From: Bradyrhizobium sp. JYMT SZCCT0180
GTDB lineage: Bacteria; Pseudomonadota; Alphaproteobacteria; Rhizobiales; Xanthobacteraceae
Assembly: GCF_018130165.1 (NCBI RefSeq)
Contig: NZ_JAFCLZ010000026.1
Span: 1 to 64,000 of the forward strand
DNA length: 64,000 bases
Direction of reading: 5' to 3'
Part shown: piece by piece, positions 57,410 to 64,000 of the stretch
Position numbering within the stretch: position 1 is the first letter of the stretch
Layout of the letters: each line of letters opens with the position of its first letter
Made by a program: the position numbers and the translations under genes
Notes under the pieces: generated by a model
Told to the model about the DNA's origin: nothing
What the model saw: only the letters and a program-made list of their open reading frames with translations
Database searches by the model: none

Positions 57410-58669
57410 GTGCGCGTATTGCCCCCCAAGCCTTTGCCTGAAGAACGCAGGGCGCCTGAAGATCGCAAGGCATCCAATGAAAGCAAGCCGGCGGAACGCA
57501 AGCCGGCGCAAGGCGAGCACAAGCCAACCGACCGAAAGCCATCCGACCGCAAGGCCTCCAACAACAAGGTTTCGCCGGGCGAACGCCAGAAAAGCAATGC
57601 GCCGGAAGGCGCACCGGTGCCCGACAGCAATGTCGAACTGCCCCCGCTGATCAGCCGCGCCGAAATCGTCGCCTTCTCGCTGGTATCGTTGCTGATCATT
57701 TGCCTCGTCGCCGTGCTCTACGCCGCGAAAGCGTTCTTCCTGCCGGTCACGATGGCGTTCATCGTCGGCACGATGCTGTCGCCGGCGGCGAACTTCCTCG
57801 AGCGCCATCGCATTCCCCGTGCGCTGGGCGCCGTCCTGATCGTGGCCGCCGTCGTCACCGGCGCAGCCTTCATGGTCGGCCTGATTGCATCGCCGGTGAT
57901 GGAATGGAGCAGCAAGCTTCCGGAACTGGGGGCGGAGCTGAAGGAAAAGATGCACGTCTTCGACCGGCCGCTGGCGCTGTGGCGTCAGCTGCAAGGCATG
58001 CTCGGCAGCTCCGACACGCTGGCGACCTTCCACATGCCGAAGTTCGAATGGGTGCAGCCGACGCTCGAATTCCTGTCGCCGACCTTCGCCGAGTTCCTGC
58101 TGTTCGTCGCCACGCTGATCCTGTTCATCGCGAGCTGGAAGGATCTGCGCCGGGCTCTGGTGATGAATTTCGGCGACCGGCCGGTGCGGCTGCGAACGCT
58201 GCGGATCCTCAATGAGATCGAAGAGCATCTGGGGAGCTATCTGCTGATGGTGACGATGATCAATGTCGGCGTCGGCATCGCAACCGGCATCATCTGCGCG
58301 GTCACGGGCATGCCCAATCCGGCCGGCCTCGGCGCGCTGGCCGCGACGCTGAACTTCATTCCGATCATCGGACCGGTCGCGATGTTCGTCGTGCTGATCG
58401 TGGTCGGCCTTGTCGCCTTCCCGACAATCAGCGCAGGGATGCTCGCGCCGCTGCTGTTTGCCGCGATGACCTTCCTCGAAGGCCACTTCCTCACGCCAAT
58501 GATCGTGGGCCGCAGGCTCGAGCTCAACGCGCTGGCGGTTTTCATCGCGCTGGCGTTCTGGACCTGGCTGTGGGGACCGATGGGCGCGTTCCTGGCGTCG
58601 CCGATCCTGATCGTCGCGCTGATCCTCAAGGAGCACCTTATGCCGGTCAATTCGCCGCAGTTGCCCTAG
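57410..58669 (+). CDS. AI-2E family transporter (PerM/YdiK-like)
   Basis: I place the start at GTG 57410 because GGGGGAG lies six bases upstream and a promoter overlaps the earlier ATG at 57305. The 419-residue protein has a highly charged N-terminal tail of about 75 residues made of repeated K/E/R/P units (ERKPAQGEHKPTDRKPSDRK). After it, eight or so membrane spans carry the family segments FFLPVTMAFIVGTMLSPAANFL, and a cytosolic loop rich in W and P. Conserved GLGALAATLNFIPIIGPVAM and FLEGHFLTPMIVGRRLELNALAVF follow. The substrate is unknown; names in this family are historical. Confidence 0.85.
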   Translation: MRVLPPKPLPEERRAPEDRKASNESKPAERKPAQGEHKPTDRKPSDRKASNNKVSPGERQKSNAPEGAPVPDSNVELPPLISRAEIVAFSLVSLLIICLVAVLYAAKAFFLPVTMAFIVGTMLSPAANFLERHRIPRALGAVLIVAAVVTGAAFMVGLIASPVMEWSSKLPELGAELKEKMHVFDRPLALWRQLQGMLGSSDTLATFHMPKFEWVQPTLEFLSPTFAEFLLFVATLILFIASWKDLRRALVMNFGDRPVRLRTLRILNEIEEHLGSYLLMVTMINVGVGIATGIICAVTGMPNPAGLGALAATLNFIPIIGPVAMFVVLIVVGLVAFPTISAGMLAPLLFAAMTFLEGHFLTPMIVGRRLELNALAVFIALAFWTWLWGPMGAFLASPILIVALILKEHLMPVNSPQLP

Positions 58670-58689
58670 AATCAAGGGGTTTCGCAGCA

Positions 58690-58714
58690 GGAACTTCCGC
58701 TTCGGGCGGACGTT
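58690..58714 (+). promoter_or_regulatory. EcfG-type promoter for the DUF883 gene
   Basis: GGAAC (58690-58694) and CGTT (58711-58714) with 16 bases between, a perfect match, 36 bp before the start codon at 58751. Confidence 0.75.
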
Positions 58715-58750
58715 TCCCCGATAGCTGAATTGAATGCCCGGGAGCTTTCG

Positions 58751-59092
58751 ATGTCGCCGACCGACAACGCCACCTACGAACGCCTGGAAAAGGATGTAAC
58801 CGCCGTGAAAAATGATATCGCAGCCCTCACCGACCAGATCACCGAAGCGCTCAACAGTTTCGCCGGCACCGCGGGCAAGCAGGCGCGCCGCGGCTACCGG
58901 CAGGCGCGCGCCAATGCGGAGCAGGCGGCGGACGACATGTCCGAGCGCGGCAGCGCCATGATGGACGCGGCGCAGGATGCGGCCTCCTCGATCGAGGAAT
59001 CGCTGGAGGACGTCATCACGCAGCGGCCGCTGGCAACCGTCGGTCTCGCACTCGGCGTGGGTTTCCTGCTCGGCGCAATGTGGCGCCGGTAA
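58751..59092 (+). CDS. DUF883 / ElaB-YqjD-like membrane-anchored protein (113 aa)
   Basis: ATG 58751 has GGGAG seven bases upstream; an upstream ATG at 58730 lacks one. The product is a long helix (residues 10-85, including LEKDVTAVKNDIAALTDQITEALN) and a C-terminal hydrophobic anchor (ATVGLALGVGFLLGAMWRR). YqjD/ElaB proteins in E. coli are stress-induced and can bind ribosomes at the membrane. A perfect EcfG-type promoter matches that stress role. The holin-like gene follows 115 bp later. Confidence 0.9.
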   Translation: MSPTDNATYERLEKDVTAVKNDIAALTDQITEALNSFAGTAGKQARRGYRQARANAEQAADDMSERGSAMMDAAQDAASSIEESLEDVITQRPLATVGLALGVGFLLGAMWRR

Positions 59093-59207
59093 TCCGGCGA
59101 TGATGCAATGATGACCCGCGCCGGAAAGCCATCCTTCATCTCCCGATGGCGGCGCTGGCGCGAGGTCGTTTCTTTTATTGATGTTCTTTTCAGATCGAGG
59201 CGGGCCC

Positions 59208-59648
59208 ATGTTTCAGCGACTGATCGATGATTTCAAGGATTCGACCGGCACTGCGCTCCGGCTGACCTCGCTGGCGGCAGCAGCCGCGATTGCTTTGCTC
59301 GTCACCACATCGTTTCTGTGCGCGGCCGCCTTCATCTTCGTGCTGGAGAGGTACGGCTCCGTTTATGCTTGCCTGACCGGCGCCGGCATCTTCTTCGTGG
59401 TGACGATGATCGCGGCGATCTCCTACTTGGTGCGCAAGAAACAGATCGAGAAGCGCGTCAAGGAAACCACGAAATCCGCCGCCCAAACCATGCTGGCCGA
59501 TCCGATGCTGGTCGCGGCCGGCATTCAGGTGGTGCGCGCGATCGGCATCAAGAAACTGATTCCGATTTTGGCGGTCGGCGGCCTGGCGCTGGGATTCTTG
59601 GCGAGCCGCGGCCAGAGCCAGGCGGGCGGCGAAGCGCCGGCGGAGTGA
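59208..59648 (+). CDS. Phage-holin/DUF1469-like membrane protein (146 aa)
   Basis: ATG 59208 (GAGGCGGG upstream) begins MFQRLIDDFKDSTGTAL. The product has two neighbouring spans (about residues 22-44 and 52-74). A basic, helical stretch KKQIEKRVKETTKS follows, then another hydrophobic segment (LIPILAVGGLALGFLAS) and a small tail. The pattern, and its place immediately behind a DUF883 gene, match the small Actinobacteria/proteobacteria holin-superfamily partners (YqjE-like) of YqjD. It probably shares the EcfG-driven transcript. Its function is unknown. Confidence 0.7.
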   Translation: MFQRLIDDFKDSTGTALRLTSLAAAAAIALLVTTSFLCAAAFIFVLERYGSVYACLTGAGIFFVVTMIAAISYLVRKKQIEKRVKETTKSAAQTMLADPMLVAAGIQVVRAIGIKKLIPILAVGGLALGFLASRGQSQAGGEAPAE

Positions 59649-59690
59649 AGGCCGTTCGTGAGTGTTCGCGCATCGCGCCCCAATGAAAGC

Positions 59691-59793
59691 TGTCATCCTC
59701 CGCGAAAGCGGGGGATCCAGTACGCCGCGGCCTATCGTCTCGATCATTGGCGTCTCTGGAATACTGGATCGCCCGCCTTCGCGGGCGATGACA
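59691..59793. repeat. Palindromic intergenic repeat, family A, copy 3
   Basis: TGTCATCCTCCGCGAAAGCGGGGGATCCAGTACGCCG and CTGGAATACTGGATCGCCCGCCTTCGCGGGCGATGACA are the two arms. Same outline as the copies at 19353 and 34130. The 150 bases after it (59794-59943) hold no gene and lead into the long repeat copy 2. Confidence 0.75.
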
Positions 59794-59943
59794 GTTTTGG
59801 TTGGAATGCACGCCTTCGCCTTCTCGCGACGCATTGCGCCCGAGCTTTGCCAGAAAACTTTGCCCCCAAAACTCGAGAGGGCGCAGGGAAGACCGGGTGC
59901 GCGCTGCACCCGCGGTCCCGTGTGCGGTTTGCACTAAGTAGGC

Positions 59944-60337
59944 TGCACACGAGCATACAGGGCAGCGGAGAACACCCGGCCTTCCCTGCGCAATGGCTTT
60001 ACGGCTTATGCCGTGATCTCCCCGGAGACGAGTTCTTGTTGACTCCGTCGCTGCCGTTTCCGCTCGGCCGTTTCCGCTCGCGCTTCTCCGACAGCTTGAC
60101 GCCTGCAACGGGCGCCAGGACCACACGGTTTTGCCGTACGCTTAGTCCGCGCCATCGTCTCAGCGCAAACCAGCGTCCACCGCAACCCGCCCAACGTCCG
60201 TGACGACGGCCGACGCCCTCTGAGTGGGACGGGATGGGCAAATATATGCACCTGATTTGCGTTCTGTAAAAGCGAAATATTTTTTATTTCGAGGCTTGAC
60301 ATGATTTCGGTAAATCGCAACTGATTTGCCCGTCGGG
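59944..60337. repeat. Long dispersed non-coding repeat, copy 2 (about 390 bp)
   Basis: Aligns with 6-396 nearly throughout, as described for copy 1. Differences include a few extra bases around 60055-60090 (a GCTCGGCCGTTTCCGCTCG duplication), and the region 60240-60300 is reworked. The copies are about 60 kb apart in the same orientation, so recombination between them could delete or duplicate the segment between. Confidence 0.8.
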
Positions 60338-60367
60338 TCGTTTTGCCGCAGTTCGAGTATCCCTCCT

Positions 60368-60496
60368 CGTCATTCCGGGGCTCGCGAAGCGAGAGCCCGG
60401 AATCCATCGGGCGACAGCGCATGCGGTCAAATGGATTCCGGGCTCGCGCCAAGCGGCGCGCCCTCAGATGCGCAATTGCGCATCGGGGAATGACGA
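60368..60496. repeat. Palindromic intergenic repeat, family D, copy 2
   Basis: CGTCATTCCGGGGCTCGCGAAGCGAG at the left, an inner ATGGATTCCGGGCTCGCGCC arm, the hairpin ATGCGCAATTGCGCAT, and CGGGGAATGACGAG at the right. It resembles 36901-37000 and immediately follows the long repeat. Confidence 0.7.
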
Positions 60497-60529
60497 GAGG
60501 GAGAGCGAGAGGTGGCTACTCAGCACCCC

Positions 60530-60940
60530 TTACGTCACGCACCGCCCGGGCTGGAGCAGCTTGGCCACATCGGTCAGCACGCTGACCGGCGGCTCGCAGG
60601 CGATGGCGATTTTTTTGGATGCGGGCTTGGTCGCCGGCGGTGTCGGCACCGGGCCGTTGCGCGTTTCGTTGCGCGCCGCTTTGGCAACAGGCACGCGGAC
60701 CAAGACCGAGGTATCGGCGACGCCGTCGTGCCGCAGCACAATGGTCTGTGTCTGCCCGGCCGAGGCGGGAACCGACGCGCGATCGGACTTGCCGGCGCGA
60801 TTGACCCCGGTTTCGGGCGCCGCGGCCGTAGCCTGGCGACTGCCGATCAGGTCGTGGGCGAATGCGAGCTGGACCGCGCCCGCGCCAAGGGTCAAGGCGA
60901 TCGCGAGCGAGCCGAAAATTCCCTTATGAATCTGTGACAT
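60530..60940 (-). CDS. Secreted hypothetical protein with conserved C-terminus (136 aa)
   Basis: A signal peptide (residues 1-28, cleavage near AFAHD) precedes an alanine/serine/arginine-rich low-complexity region of about 80 residues. The C-terminal 30 residues (KKIAIACEPPVSVLTDVAKLLQPGRCVT) look structured and include two cysteines. I recognise the C-terminal segment as recurring in Bradyrhizobium secreted proteins, but not a named family. The gene stands alone, with a candidate small RNA region on the other strand beyond its 5' end. Confidence 0.65.
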   Translation of the reverse strand: MSQIHKGIFGSLAIALTLGAGAVQLAFAHDLIGSRQATAAAPETGVNRAGKSDRASVPASAGQTQTIVLRHDGVADTSVLVRVPVAKAARNETRNGPVPTPPATKPASKKIAIACEPPVSVLTDVAKLLQPGRCVT

Positions 60941-60999
60941 GTTGGTGTGTCCCTCGCCCCATGGCGATCATGAACACAACACGAACCGGGCCGTCCGGG

Positions 61000-61164
61000 T
61001 TCGGCGGACAATCGATCACTTAACCGTGTACGAAAATATTTGAAGGCGCCTGGAACGACTTCCCGGCTTGTGAGTCTTTCCAACAGCCGGTCATTCCCCC
61101 TGCCCCATAGACCGGTGATGCGGGGCGCGACCGTGGTGATGCCGGTCGCGCCCCGCTTTTTTTT
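61000..61164 (+). ncRNA. Candidate small RNA with a C-rich loop and strong terminator
   Basis: A perfect 13-bp stem with eight T residues at 61120-61164 ends a plus-strand transcript, but no plus-strand gene lies upstream for more than 1 kb (the nearest gene is on the minus strand). Before it, CCGGTC (61087-61092) pairs with GACCGG (61110-61115) around the loop ATTCCCCCTGCCCCATA. That loop is C-rich and complementary to Shine-Dalgarno sequences, as in several alphaproteobacterial regulatory RNAs. The 5' end is not defined; 61000 is a guess. Confidence 0.5.
61120..61164 (+). terminator. Strong rho-independent terminator
   Basis: GCGGGGCGCGACC (61120-61132), loop GTGGTGATGCC, then GGTCGCGCCCCGC (61144-61156) and eight T residues (61157-61164). 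Orientation is plus only: the minus strand has no T run. It ends the candidate small RNA. Confidence 0.92.
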
Positions 61165-61203
61165 GAAAATTCAGGAACATCGGCGCGAGCCGAGCCACCC
61201 ACG

Positions 61204-62157
61204 TCAATAAAGCTGCACAGGGAGCGGGGTGCCGTCCTTGCCGACCACGAGGCCCCAAGTCTCGCCGGGAGCGAACTCGAACTCCCGGTTGTGCGCCGTG
61301 CCGCTCGCGAGCTTGAGGCTGACCTTGTATTTGCCGGGCGGCAGATTGACTTCCTGACCATTGGGCGATTTGCGTCCGCTATGGGCATCGTCAGTCAAAC
61401 TTTCTCCGGCGCCAGCGGCCAAATTGATGATCTGCTGGTTGACGGTGATGACGGCCGCTTCCTTCGCGCCGTTGCCAAGCCGCAGCCGCATTTGCCCTGG
61501 CATCGGCAGGATGTCGCCATCCGCGTCCGCAGGCTTGCGCTGCGACAAATCGGCGATCGTCCTGTCGCCCTGGCGGGTGAGCCGAAGCTGCGCCGGTCCA
61601 TCCTTGGTGGCGAACGTGATCGTGGCCTTGTCTCGCTCGATGACCGCGCCTTCATTTTCCGTCCAGCCGCGCTTGGCGAGTGCCTCGCGATAGAAGCGGA
61701 GTGTGCCTGCGAGATCGAGCGGCGTTTCGACGTGAACCGCGTCAATGAACCGTGAACTCTTGCCCGTCGTGACAACCCAGGGCTTGGGCCGCGGCAAGCC
61801 GGAGGCTAGATCGTCGCTCGCGGCCTCTGCGGGCTTGGCGTCCGAGCTGACGCTGCAGAGCAGCCGCCTGCCGATGGCATTCTGCGGACAGTCAGCAATG
61901 GCCCATGCCGTCTTGTCGGTATAGCTCCCCTGGAATTTGGGCGGCGTGTTCGACGGGATTGCCGGAGTCCCCTGAGTGGTGGTCCGCGATGACCAATGAA
62001 GGGCGCACGGGACGACCAACGGTGAATAGCCGGTCGCGCAATAATCATAGGGATCCAGCACTTTCGCGAGCGCCACCGTCAGCACGCCTACCGTGGAAGC
62101 GGCCGCCGCAACCAGCAGGCCGCTGACCAGCAAAACAACTTTCGTTCGACGCTCCAT
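61204..62157 (-). CDS. Hypothetical membrane-anchored protein (317 aa)
   Basis: ATG 62157 follows a weak GGAAA nine bases upstream; a TTG at 62193 is less likely. The protein has an N-terminal anchor (residues about 6-30), a cysteine-rich N-terminal region with CATGYSPLVVPCALHW, and then a region FYREALAKRGWTENEGAVIERDKATITFATKDGPAQLRLTRQGDRTIADL. The last third is a beta-rich domain (KYKVSLKLASGTAHNREFEFAPGETWGLVVG). It looks like a periplasmic protein of two domains. No family recognised. It is transcribed away from the threonine aldolase gene. Confidence 0.6.
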   Translation of the reverse strand: MERRTKVVLLVSGLLVAAAASTVGVLTVALAKVLDPYDYCATGYSPLVVPCALHWSSRTTTQGTPAIPSNTPPKFQGSYTDKTAWAIADCPQNAIGRRLLCSVSSDAKPAEAASDDLASGLPRPKPWVVTTGKSSRFIDAVHVETPLDLAGTLRFYREALAKRGWTENEGAVIERDKATITFATKDGPAQLRLTRQGDRTIADLSQRKPADADGDILPMPGQMRLRLGNGAKEAAVITVNQQIINLAAGAGESLTDDAHSGRKSPNGQEVNLPPGKYKVSLKLASGTAHNREFEFAPGETWGLVVGKDGTPLPVQLY

Positions 62158-62347
62158 TGGATGGATTTCCGGTGTTGAGAGGGCTGGGCTCAAGTGCCCG
62201 TCCTGAGCTTAGTGGCGCCAGCCATGCAAAGCGTTCATCGCCTGCGAGTCGTTGTTTTCTCTGGCGATTTTCGGGGGGAGCAAACCTCGCGCCTGTTGCG
62301 GCCTCATGCTAGCGATGGCGCCCATGACATCAGGAAAGCGACCCGCC

Positions 62348-63394
62348 ATGACCCCCAACCCCCAGCAGTTTGCGAGCGACAATTATGCCGGCATTTGCCC
62401 GGAGGCGTGGGCGGCGATGGCGGAGGCCAATCAGGGGCACGCGACCGCCTATGGCGACGATCCCTGGACCCAACGCGCCTCGGACGCGTTCCGGGAATTG
62501 TTCGAGAAGCCGGACGCCGAAGTGTTTTTTGCCTTCAACGGCACCGCGGCCAATTCGCTGGCGCTGGCGTCCCTGTGCCAGTCCTATCACAGCGTGATCT
62601 GCTCTTCCTCGGCCCATGTGGAGACCGACGAATGCGGCGCGCCGGAATTCTTTTCCAACGGCTCAAAACTTCTGATCGCGGCGAGCGAGGACGGCAAGCT
62701 GACGCCGGAACTGGTGCGAGGCCTCGCCACCGGCCGATCCGACATCCATTTCCCAAAACCGCGCGTGGTCACGATCACGCAGCCGACCGAGACCGGCCAG
62801 GTGTATTCGCTGGGTGAAATCCGCGCGCTGGCGGCGACCTGCCAGGAAATCGGCCTGCGGCTGCACATGGACGGCGCGCGCTTTGCCAACGCCTGCGCGT
62901 CGCTGAATTGTTCGCCGGCGGAGATGACCTGGAAGGCAGGCGTCGATTTGCTGTGTTTCGGCGGCACCAAGAACGGCATGGCGGTCGGCGAAGCGATATT
63001 GTTTTTCGATCCGCGTCTCGCCGAAGATTTTGACTATCGCTGCAAGCAGGCGGGGCAGCTTGCCTCGAAGATGCGCTTCCTCGCGGCCCCCTGGGTCGGC
63101 ATGCTGCAGGACGGCACGTGGCTGCGCAATGCACAGCATGCCAACGCCGGCGCCGCGCGGCTCGCTGCCGCGGTGGCCGATTTGCCGGATTTCAAGCTGA
63201 TGTTTCCGGTGGAGGCAAACGCGGTGTTCCTGCGCGCCTCCGCCGACCACCTGGAAGCGCTGCGCCAGCGCGGCTGGCAGTTTTATACCTTCATCGGCGG
63301 CGGCGCGCGCTTCATGTTCGCCTGGGACGCCGATCCGGCAAGGGTCGATACGCTGGCGCGGGATATCAGGGAGGTGAGTGAGGCGCATCGGTAG
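62348..63394 (+). CDS. ltaE: Low-specificity L-threonine aldolase
   Basis: The start at ATG 62348 follows AGGAAAG and begins MTPNPQQFASDNYAG, which matches the family. The 348-residue PLP enzyme cleaves threonine or allo-threonine to glycine and acetaldehyde. Visible landmarks are AYGDDPWTQRASDAFRELF, NGTAANSLALASLC, the aspartate in HMDGARFANACASL, and the PLP lysine in CFGGTKNGMAVGEAILFF near residue 208. Part of its 3' end reappears at 63942-63998, beyond a TonB-like gene. Cytosolic. Confidence 0.9.
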   Translation: MTPNPQQFASDNYAGICPEAWAAMAEANQGHATAYGDDPWTQRASDAFRELFEKPDAEVFFAFNGTAANSLALASLCQSYHSVICSSSAHVETDECGAPEFFSNGSKLLIAASEDGKLTPELVRGLATGRSDIHFPKPRVVTITQPTETGQVYSLGEIRALAATCQEIGLRLHMDGARFANACASLNCSPAEMTWKAGVDLLCFGGTKNGMAVGEAILFFDPRLAEDFDYRCKQAGQLASKMRFLAAPWVGMLQDGTWLRNAQHANAGAARLAAAVADLPDFKLMFPVEANAVFLRASADHLEALRQRGWQFYTFIGGGARFMFAWDADPARVDTLARDIREVSEAHR

Positions 63395-63474
63395 ATTTCG
63401 TTTGACGCGGTTAGTTCGCCTTGCGATCAACTGAAGGGTGCACGCGGCGAAATGCGAAAACGGTTAAATTATCG

Positions 63475-63936
63475 ATGTGGATACGACTCGGCTGCCTGAT
63501 CTTTTTGATTTGCGCTGCAGTGCCTGTTTACGCTGAGGCCGATCCTGCCGCTCAATGGACGAAACAAATCCGCGATCGTTTGATGGCGAACCGACGATAT
63601 CCGCCTGAGGCGCGGAAGCAGGCCGGTTCGGCGGTAGTCGGCTTCGTCCTGAACCGCTCGGGCGAACTGGTTTCGAGTTGGCTCAAGGAAAGTACCGGTT
63701 CGCCGATCCTGGATGCCGAAGCTCTGGCGATGATCGACCGGGCGCGACCTTTTCCGGCAGCACCGCCCGAAGCAGACGACCTGACTTTTGTCTTGCCGGT
63801 AATTTTTTCTACTCAACGCCCACCGACAACCATCGACCCTGCTAGGGAAGCCGAAATCCGCAAGCAGGACGGCGCCATCCGCGAGGAAAACTCGGCGATC
63901 AACGCCAGGCTACGGAGCCTGTGCCGGGGCTGTTGA
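63475..63936 (+). CDS. TonB C-terminal-domain protein (153 aa)
   Basis: ATG 63475 begins MWIRLGCLIFLICAAVPVYAEA, a signal segment with AYA-like site; upstream residues from a TTG at 63421 are basic and unlikely. The body is one TonB C-terminal domain: WTKQIRDRLMANRRYPPEARKQAGSAVVGFVLNRSGELVSSWLKESTGSPILDAEALAMIDRARPFPAAP. This resembles periplasmic TonB-like proteins lacking the N-terminal anchor-proline arm. After it comes a short helical tail with two cysteines. It could link to an outer-membrane receptor or have another role. It lies 80 bp after ltaE, followed by a decayed ltaE 3'-end copy. Confidence 0.8.
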   Translation: MWIRLGCLIFLICAAVPVYAEADPAAQWTKQIRDRLMANRRYPPEARKQAGSAVVGFVLNRSGELVSSWLKESTGSPILDAEALAMIDRARPFPAAPPEADDLTFVLPVIFSTQRPPTTIDPAREAEIRKQDGAIREENSAINARLRSLCRGC

Positions 63937-63941
63937 ATTGA

Positions 63942-63998
63942 CGACCCGGCGCGATCGATGCGCTGGCGATATCAGGGAGGTGAGTGGGGCGTATCGAT
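63942..63998 (+). pseudogene. Decayed copy of the ltaE 3' end
   Basis: This stretch repeats the last ~57 bases of ltaE (63333-63394) with small indels. CGCTGGCG occurs in both, followed in both by the identical 18-base block ATATCAGGGAGGTGAGTG (63363-63380 and 63969-63986), with GGCG(C/T)ATCG after it. A four-base deletion removes CGGG. The reading frame is not maintained, so it is not coding. It suggests that the segment 63395-63941, including the TonB-like gene, was inserted at or duplicated with the ltaE end. Confidence 0.65.
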
Positions 63999-64000
63999 GA

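Noticed and set aside
57020..59209. 729-codon minus-strand frame across the transporter and DUF883 genes
   Set aside because: Composition is dominated by R, H, Q and D as in antisense high-GC frames; the plus-strand genes have promoters, ribosome-binding sites and motifs.
59098..59220. Short plus-strand frame between the DUF883 and holin-like genes
   Set aside because: About 39 codons, basic and without a ribosome-binding site or membrane pattern; it overlaps the start of the next gene.
1..64000. CRISPR arrays, tRNA or rRNA genes, insertion-sequence transposases
   Set aside because: No regularly spaced direct repeats, no cloverleaf or rRNA sequence, and no transposase frame were seen.

Overview
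The window looks like a chromosomal segment of a Bradyrhizobium-type alphaproteobacterium (Nitrobacteraceae). The evidence is high-GC coding sequence, FNR/FixK-type boxes, promoters matching the alphaproteobacterial EcfG (general stress) consensus, many small palindromic intergenic repeats of the rhizobial kind, and gene families common in that group (DUF2865, DUF459, CsbD, cysNC fusion, DUF934/DUF2849 beside cysI/cysG). No rRNA, tRNA, CRISPR array, phage or insertion-sequence transposase was seen.

Layout. Positions 1-5640 begin with a ~390-bp non-coding repeat (second copy at 59.9 kb). An AspT/YidE-like transporter, a MarC-like membrane protein, a universal stress protein and several very small membrane proteins follow. 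Three FixK-type boxes (467, 3500, 5118) suggest an oxygen-regulated block. Positions 5.9-10.2 kb hold a TPR protein and two overlapping L,D-transpeptidases. Positions 10.2-13.8 kb (minus strand) form a periplasmic oxidation operon: PCu(A)C copper chaperone, PQQ alcohol dehydrogenase, cytochrome c and a secreted protein. At 14.2-17.7 kb lie an AraC regulator, a metal hydrolase, an enoyl-CoA hydratase-like enzyme, a DUF7662-like protein and a toxin-antitoxin pair with a clear promoter/operator. Positions 17.8-36.8 kb are mixed housekeeping: diguanylate cyclase, galU, MltB transglycosylase, SGNH-like protein, CsbD, three SDRs including BdhA, GNAT, TfdA-like dioxygenase, CobW plus amidohydrolase, YqgE/AlgH, DsbD-like, flippase, patatin and CAP protein.

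Positions 37.0-48.7 kb form an almost complete assimilatory sulfate pathway. Sulfate is imported by Sbp/CysT/CysW/CysA and activated by CysD and CysNC. It is reduced by an APS-type CysH and by CysI, whose siroheme comes from CysG, with DUF934 and DUF2849 proteins in the same operon. An AT-rich divergent region at 45.7 kb separates the two directions of transcription.

Positions 48.8-59.7 kb contain malate synthase G, two chemoreceptors and a cell-envelope/stress block. In that block five promoters with GGAAC-N16-CGTT precede csbD, a 51-aa membrane protein, an L,D-transpeptidase, an AI-2E-type transporter and a DUF883 protein. A sixth, slightly degenerate site precedes the other csbD at 24.4 kb. 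Positions 59.7-64 kb hold the second long repeat, two unknown secreted or anchored proteins, a likely small RNA ending in a strong terminator at 61164, a threonine aldolase, and a TonB-like gene followed by a decayed copy of the threonine aldolase 3' end.

The most interesting signals are the dense group of EcfG-type promoters, the FixK-type boxes around small membrane proteins, the promoter-embedded operator of the toxin-antitoxin pair, the candidate small RNA with a C-rich loop, and the TonB-like gene between duplicated ltaE ends. All functional assignments are from reading the sequence and remembered family motifs; no database search was run.
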